Both the position numbers and the translations under genes were made by a program. From NCBI GenBank assembly GCA_016184445.1, contig JACPCT010000068.1, forward strand, positions 1-8,840: DNA of 8,840 nt, given 5' to 3'. Positions 5,324-8,840 of this stretch are shown piece after piece (within the stretch, counting starts at the first letter, position 1; every line of letters starts with the position of its first letter). Origin of the DNA: Candidatus Tectimicrobiota bacterium (GTDB taxonomy: Bacteria; UBA8248). Under the pieces are notes generated by a model. That model was not told the DNA's origin, did not search any database, and was given only the letters and a program-made list of their open reading frames with translations.

Positions 5324-6550
5324 TCAGCCCTTCCCGGCCTCCTCGAGGAGGATCTCGGGCCGGGGGATGCCCTTGCGCTCGAGGAAGGGGATGAGCGTCT
5401 TGGGGTCGGCCCGCGCGACGCGCACGGTGTAGTGGACGAAGTTGGCGGGGTCCGATGGGTCCGGGTCGCTCACCACGGAGAGCACCTCCGCCCCCTCCTC
5501 CTCCAGCGCCTTGAGGAGGGCGACGACTCCCTCCCCCCCGGGCTTCCTCGCCTTGAGGACGTCGGCGGCCTGCTCGATGGAGTCGCCCGGCCCGATGGTG
5601 ACCGGGTTCTTGGTCATGATGTCCTTCACCCGGCGGACGAGGAGGAGGTCGAAGCGGTCCTTCAGCCCCTTGGGCACCTCCGGGGGGAGGAGCGCGGTCC
5701 GGATGTCGCGGTCCGTGACCACCCCCACCAGGCGGCCCTCCTCCACCACGGGCAGGCGGCCGAAGTGGCCCTCGCGCATAACCGCCTGGGCGTCGTACAC
5801 CAGGGTGTCGGGCGAGCAGGTGACCGGGTTCCTGGCCATCCGGTCGGCCACCCGGAGGATGCCCCGGCCAGGCTCGTAGGTGGCGGCCAGGGCGCTGTTC
5901 CAGCCGTCCTTGTGGGTGCGCTCGGCGGCGGGGACCCGGCGCGTCTTCCCGTACCTCGCCCCGGGGCGCCCGACGGGGATGAGGCAGGCGGTGCGAAGGT
6001 AGGCCGGGATGCCCAGGAGGCGCTTGGCCTCGTCCTCGTAGCGGCAGTGCAGGGTCGTGAGGACCGCCCCCAGGCCCCGCGCCCGGGCGGTCAGGAGGAT
6101 GTTCTGCACCGCCGGGTAGATGGAGGCGTAGACGCTGTTCGTCGTCATGACGGAGGGTGCCTCCGGGTCGTCGCCGAAGGAGAGGACGCGCATGTCCAGG
6201 CAGGGGATGATGAAGACGGGTATCTTGTCCAGCTCGGCGGCGAAGTGGTCGCCCGCCGGGTTCTTCTTCCAGCGCTCGAGGGTGGCCGCCGCCTCGGCCC
6301 GCGTCCGCGCCATCTCGGCCACCTTCTCCTTGTAGGCGTTCCAGGAGCGGTGGTAGAGCTCGCGCAGCTTGGCCTTGAGCCCCGGGTCGCGCACCACCAC
6401 GAAGTGCCAGGGCTGGCGGTTGCCCCCGCTGGGGGCGCAGACCGCGGCGTCCAGCAGGGCCTGGATGTCCTCCTCCGGGACCGGCTCCCCGGTGAACTGG
6501 CGGATCGCCCGCTGGGTGTGAATCGCCTCGTGCAGCGACATCTCGCTCAT
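5324..6550 (-). CDS. Nitroreductase-CBS domain fusion protein with a C-terminal ACT-like segment
   Basis: Residues 1 to about 215 are an FMN-dependent nitroreductase. They carry RAIRQFTGEPV (14-24), the flavin-binding APSGGNRQPWHF (39-50) and YPAVQNILLTARARGLG (145-161). Such enzymes pass two electrons from NAD(P)H to nitro, quinone or other unsaturated substrates. CBS sequence follows: a complete first motif (MARNPVTCSPDTL at 238-250 to GVVTDRDIR at 276-284) and a second that starts normally (VKDIMTKNPVTIGPGDSIEQA, 308-328). The second breaks off after about 30 residues. The remaining tail (about 340-400) resembles the ACT-like end of AcuB-type CBS proteins. CBS pairs bind adenine nucleotides, so activity may respond to energy state. 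The start is ATG at 6550-6548. An ATG nine bases downstream (6541-6539) is also possible. The gene is same-strand with the AOR cluster but separated from it by 143 bases. Domains are confident; substrate is unknown. Confidence 0.9.
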   Translation of the reverse strand: MSEMSLHEAIHTQRAIRQFTGEPVPEEDIQALLDAAVCAPSGGNRQPWHFVVVRDPGLKAKLRELYHRSWNAYKEKVAEMARTRAEAAATLERWKKNPAGDHFAAELDKIPVFIIPCLDMRVLSFGDDPEAPSVMTTNSVYASIYPAVQNILLTARARGLGAVLTTLHCRYEDEAKRLLGIPAYLRTACLIPVGRPGARYGKTRRVPAAERTHKDGWNSALAATYEPGRGILRVADRMARNPVTCSPDTLVYDAQAVMREGHFGRLPVVEEGRLVGVVTDRDIRTALLPPEVPKGLKDRFDLLLVRRVKDIMTKNPVTIGPGDSIEQAADVLKARKPGGEGVVALLKALEEEGAEVLSVVSDPDPSDPANFVHYTVRVARADPKTLIPFLERKGIPRPEILLEEAGKG

Positions 6551-6591
6551 GGCCCGCGCCCCCGAACGGTTGTACCGAACCCCTTTCCGGG

Positions 6592-6597
6592 ACTCTA
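6592..6597 (-). promoter_or_regulatory. Candidate extended -10 element for the nitroreductase-CBS gene
   Basis: On the minus strand TGC precedes TAGAGT (6597-6592), giving an extended -10 form in the 79-base gap between the EamA stop and the nitroreductase start. The -35 region is poor. Between it and the start, CGGT and ACCG (6567-6570 and 6574-6577) form a small inverted repeat that could be an operator or chance. Confidence 0.3.
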
Positions 6598-6629
6598 GCA
6601 GACCCCCGGTCCTCCCACCACGGGCCGCC

Positions 6630-7508
6630 TCACCGCCCCGAGGTGACCAGGACGGCCCCGGCCACCACGACGAGGGTCGAGGCCACCACCCGCCGGGTGA
6701 CCACCTCCCGGCCCTTGAGGAAAAGCGCCGAGAGCAGGAGCACGAAGATCGGGCTCATCCGGATGAGGGGAGCGGTCGTGGCCAGGGGGCCGTCCCGGAG
6801 GGCGGTCCAGTAGTTGATGGCCGAGCCGATCGCCAGCGCCCCGGCGGGGAAGGCGGCCAGCATCACCCTCGCGTCCCAGCGGAAGCGCTGAGCCCGCGGC
6901 ATGAACCCCGACGAGGTCATCAGCATAATGTTCGCGACGCAGATGGACACGAGGATGCCCATCCAAGGGGCGTTCAGGGCCGTCAGCCCCGCCTTGCGCA
7001 GGTAGGGCGTGAACGCGAAGGCCGTCATGCCGACGATGGCGAAGAAGTAGCTGCCCGGGGGGCGCCGCCCCCCTCCCCCCTCGCTCGTGAGGAGGATCAT
7101 CCCCCCGACCACCAGCCCCACCCCCAGCCAGACGGCCGGCCCCGGGCGCTCCCCCAGCAGCACCATCCCGACGACCACCGCCCCGATGGGGGAGGCCGCC
7201 ACCAGGGCGTTCGTGCGGCTCACCCCGATTTCGAGGTGGGAGCGGTAGGAGGAGTAGCGGGCCAGGCCGTTCCCCACCAGCCCGACGCCGAAGAACATGA
7301 GGAAGGCCAGCAGGGGCCTGCCGGCGTAGGAATCGACCCAGGGGGAGAGCAGGATCGCGAAGACGCCCATCCAGCCGTTCACGCCGACGGTGACCGTCAT
7401 GGCCGACTCGCGGTCCATCAGCCGGCGGACCACGATCTGGTTGCAGGCGAAAAAGAAGCTGCCGATGAGGGCGCGGACCTCCGGGGGGGGAAGGGGGAGA
7501 TCGCCCAT
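6630..7508 (-). CDS. EamA/DMT-superfamily transporter
   Basis: This 292-residue inner-membrane protein has about ten hydrophobic helices and the internal duplication typical of drug/metabolite transporters. The first EamA repeat spans about residues 10-142 and the second about 152-291, joined by a glycine/arginine-rich linker. The two halves end alike: SPIGAVVVGMVLLGER (106-121) in the first matches SPIFVLLLSALFLKGR (252-267) in the second. Members export or import small metabolites such as amino acids. The substrate cannot be told from sequence. The start is ATG at 7508-7506, chosen over an upstream start at 7565 because a good ribosome site sits just before it and the length is typical. It is divergent from the DinB-like gene across a 125-base spacer. 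The nitroreductase gene follows after 79 bases; shared transcription is possible. Confidence 0.88.
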   Translation of the reverse strand: MGDLPLPPPEVRALIGSFFFACNQIVVRRLMDRESAMTVTVGVNGWMGVFAILLSPWVDSYAGRPLLAFLMFFGVGLVGNGLARYSSYRSHLEIGVSRTNALVAASPIGAVVVGMVLLGERPGPAVWLGVGLVVGGMILLTSEGGGGRRPPGSYFFAIVGMTAFAFTPYLRKAGLTALNAPWMGILVSICVANIMLMTSSGFMPRAQRFRWDARVMLAAFPAGALAIGSAINYWTALRDGPLATTAPLIRMSPIFVLLLSALFLKGREVVTRRVVASTLVVVAGAVLVTSGR

Positions 7509-7512
7509 CGGG

Positions 7513-7517
7513 CCTCC
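7513..7517 (-). promoter_or_regulatory. Ribosome binding site of the EamA transporter gene
   Basis: Minus-strand GGAGG (7517-7513) lies four bases before ATG (7508-7506). It supports this start over the in-frame ATG at 7565, which would add 19 residues without similarity to the transporter family. Confidence 0.6.
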
Positions 7518-7548
7518 GCGGGGAAGATCGAGTGCGCGCGAAGAGGCG

Positions 7549-7554
7549 ATTATG
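7549..7554 (-). promoter_or_regulatory. Candidate -10 box for the EamA gene
   Basis: Minus-strand CATAAT (7554-7549) matches five of six -10 consensus bases and lies about 40 bases before the EamA start, within the divergent spacer. The -35 region (7577-7572, TGGCGG) is weak, so the call rests on the -10 box and position. Confidence 0.35.
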
Positions 7555-7587
7555 TCACGGGCCATGCCTTCCCGCCATCGGATCGGC

Positions 7588-7593
7588 TATACT
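7588..7593 (+). promoter_or_regulatory. Candidate -10 box for the DinB-like gene
   Basis: TATACT (five of six consensus bases) lies 40 bases before the DinB-like start in an otherwise GC-rich spacer. No good -35 hexamer is present at 16-18 bases upstream, so an activator or a different sigma factor may be involved. Confidence 0.4.
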
Positions 7594-7633
7594 CCGCGCG
7601 CCCATCCCCTCCTCTCTTGGAGAACGGCAAGGC

Positions 7634-8311
7634 ATGGCGGAAGACCTCGACACCCCGGGGCGCCGGCTCTTCCCCGAGTACCCCTCCCTCCCCGGCATGT
7701 ACACCCGCGAGGCCGGGGGCCTCACCGGGGCCCAGCTCGACCGCGCCCGCCCGGAGAAGAGCTGGGGCAAGTGGTCCATCCGCCGGCAGGTGAGCCACAT
7801 GGCCTGCGTGAACTACCGCTGGTTCCTCGGCAACTGGGGCCCGATCCTCTTCGGCCAGAACCCTCCCCGCGACATGAGCCTGGCCGACACCGGGGGCGCC
7901 GACCGGATGCTGGACCCCGAGCGCTTCCACGCTCTCCCCGCCCTCCTCGTCGCCCTCCAGGACGGCTGCGATCTCGCCTGGGAGATTTTGGAGAAAGAGA
8001 CCCTGGGCAGCCTGCGCGGGAAGGTCTACTCCCGCCGCTTCCCCCCGGTGGTCCAGCCCTGGCCCTCCGGGGACAGCCCCCGGGCCTGGCTGGAGAACAC
8101 CATGCTGAAGGCCCACCCGAGGGGGGTCTGGATCGACGCGAAGGACCCCAGCCTCGTCCACTACGACCTGGAGTGCACCTTCCGCCACGTGCTGTGGGAG
8201 GGCTACGCGCACCTCCGCACCATCCAGGCCCACAAGCAGGCCGAGGGCCTCAAGATCGAGGTGCCGCTGGATGCGGGCGTGGGGTATCTGAGGGTGCTTA
8301 GGTGGGAGTAA
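7634..8311 (+). CDS. DinB-like four-helix metal-binding protein
   Basis: This 225-residue protein is consistent with the DinB/YfiT-like superfamily of small helical proteins that bind a divalent metal, many of which act as thiol-dependent transferases or have no known function. WSIRRQVSHMACV (47-59) holds the expected first histidine, His55. A late helix FRHVLWEGYAHLRTI (183-197) places Glu189 and His193 where the usual ligands sit, with His185 near by. Glu189 replaces the more common His at the middle position. There is no signal peptide. The start is ATG at 7634, after GGAGA at 7619-7623. The frame is open to 7532, but that extension has no family character. It is transcribed away from the EamA transporter and has no partner on its own strand. 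The fold is fairly well supported by motif spacing. The reaction is unknown. Confidence 0.7.
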   Translation: MAEDLDTPGRRLFPEYPSLPGMYTREAGGLTGAQLDRARPEKSWGKWSIRRQVSHMACVNYRWFLGNWGPILFGQNPPRDMSLADTGGADRMLDPERFHALPALLVALQDGCDLAWEILEKETLGSLRGKVYSRRFPPVVQPWPSGDSPRAWLENTMLKAHPRGVWIDAKDPSLVHYDLECTFRHVLWEGYAHLRTIQAHKQAEGLKIEVPLDAGVGYLRVLRWE

Positions 8312-8362
8312 CAAAAACAGGAAAGAACCTTCTCGAAAGCCCAAAGCCTACGAATGTACTCA

Positions 8363-8840
8363 CTACCTTATGTGAAATCTTTTCCTTGCCATCCTCCTCG
8401 AAAATCTTCTTTCGGCCAAATCGTCAAACCCACGTATAAATTCAACTCCACAATGGGATTTTGAACCCATTCGATACGGCAATGGAAGAACGGGCCTATG
8501 CCTATAGGCTTGCTCGCTCCCGCCGTGTCCTACAAATTCAAAAACTGATGTTTCCCTATTAAGCCGAACAGCAACTCCACATTTGCTTGCGTTGGAATTG
8601 TATTCTTCAATCATATGCTTGGTGATCGCAGTGCCATCCCCATCATTTTCCAATTCCTGCTTATAATAAGCGACGGCCTTGTCTTCTGTTTCGATATCGA
8701 GATTATTCACGGACAAATGCCGGTCGTTCTCCTCGCCAAGTTTGGCAGGCGGTACTATAAAAGCGGAGTCGCTAGGATGACCAGACCTCATCCGTTGGGA
8801 TTTGTAAATCAATTTCATCAAGATCGTTTTAGCCCGAAAC
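8363..8840 (-). CDS. Uncharacterised protein, AT-richer than its neighbours, possibly 5'-incomplete
   Basis: From the ATG at 8818-8816 the protein has 151 residues. The frame stays open through the last base of the window, so the true start may lie outside. A TTG at 8821 and the ATG at 8818 both lack a good ribosome site. Visible features are GHPSDSAFIVPP (13-24) followed by RHLSVNN (33-39), an arrangement I associate with small uncharacterised bacterial proteins without known function. The middle is acidic (about 41-61). The C-terminus is strongly basic (residues 134-151, ending RRMARKRFHIR). There are no membrane segments and no catalytic motif I can name. Base composition drops sharply (23 of 60 G+C at 8401-8460), unlike every other gene here, which suggests lateral transfer or the edge of a genomic island. 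It is convergent with the DinB-like gene across 51 bases that show no clear terminator. Confidence 0.6.
   Translation of the reverse strand, partial: FRAKTILMKLIYKSQRMRSGHPSDSAFIVPPAKLGEENDRHLSVNNLDIETEDKAVAYYKQELENDGDGTAITKHMIEEYNSNASKCGVAVRLNRETSVFEFVGHGGSEQAYRHRPVLPLPYRMGSKSHCGVEFIRGFDDLAERRFSRRMARKRFHIR

Noticed and set aside
5515..5560. Frameshift in the nitroreductase-CBS gene at the G-rich stretch
   Set aside because: The reading frame continues into a plausible ACT-like tail, and a one- or two-base shift would not restore the roughly 30-50 missing CBS residues. An in-frame deletion fits better.
5432..7793. Plus-strand frames of 388 and 414 codons opposite the nitroreductase and EamA genes
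   Set aside because: Translations are G/P/H/R-rich with no domain features. The minus strand carries clear nitroreductase, CBS and transporter sequence.
1..8840. CRISPR arrays, tRNA or rRNA genes, insertion sequences and riboswitches
   Set aside because: I saw no regularly spaced long repeats, no tRNA-like cloverleaf, no transposase or terminal inverted repeats, and no recognisable riboswitch core. The only repeats are the short ones listed.

Overview
The window is high-GC bacterial DNA (for example 41 of 60 bases are G or C at 8101-8160). Long open frames lie antisense to the real genes, as expected at this composition. Nothing fixes the taxon. Gene content (OtsA, a tungsten-type aldehyde oxidoreductase cluster, a nitroreductase-CBS fusion, EamA and DinB-like proteins) would suit an uncultured soil or subsurface bacterium such as a Methylomirabilota/Rokubacteria-like or deltaproteobacterium-like lineage. 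That placement is a guess.

Layout. Bases 1-282 (+) are the 3' end of a trehalose-6-phosphate synthase gene (otsA). Bases 283-750 hold no gene. They form a convergent 3'-3' spacer with two sets of short repeats at about 10-bp spacing and a large C/G-tract hairpin. From 5180 down to 751 (-) runs a tight five-gene cluster: a four-cluster [4Fe-4S] ferredoxin, an FAD/NAD(P)-dependent oxidoreductase, a tungsten/molybdenum aldehyde ferredoxin oxidoreductase (AOR) family catalytic subunit, a MoaD/ThiS-like protein ending in Gly-Gly, and an LpdD-like (prenylated-flavin-chaperone-like) protein. Upstream on the same strand lie a nitroreductase-CBS fusion (6550-5324) and an EamA-type transporter (7508-6630). 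A DinB-like protein (7634-8311, +) diverges from the transporter. The last ~500 bases are AT-richer (23 of 60 G+C at 8401-8460) and carry an uncharacterised, probably acquired ORF (minus strand) that stays open to the window edge.

How the genes fit together. The ferredoxin, flavoprotein and AOR subunits match the parts list of the three-subunit NAD-linked AorABC enzyme known from Aromatoleum aromaticum. There electrons from aldehyde oxidation pass through a chain of iron-sulfur clusters to an FAD subunit that reduces NAD+ (the reverse, acid reduction, is also possible). The MoaD-like protein would support tungstopterin/molybdopterin sulfur chemistry. The LpdD-like gene directly behind it is the unexpected member. 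No ubiD/lpdC or ubiX/lpdB decarboxylase gene is in the window, so its role is open. A cofactor-insertion or chaperone role for the AOR complex is the most interesting hypothesis here. The nitroreductase-CBS protein upstream could be a nucleotide-sensing flavin reductase, possibly linked to the same redox metabolism, but it is separated by a spacer with its own promoter candidate.
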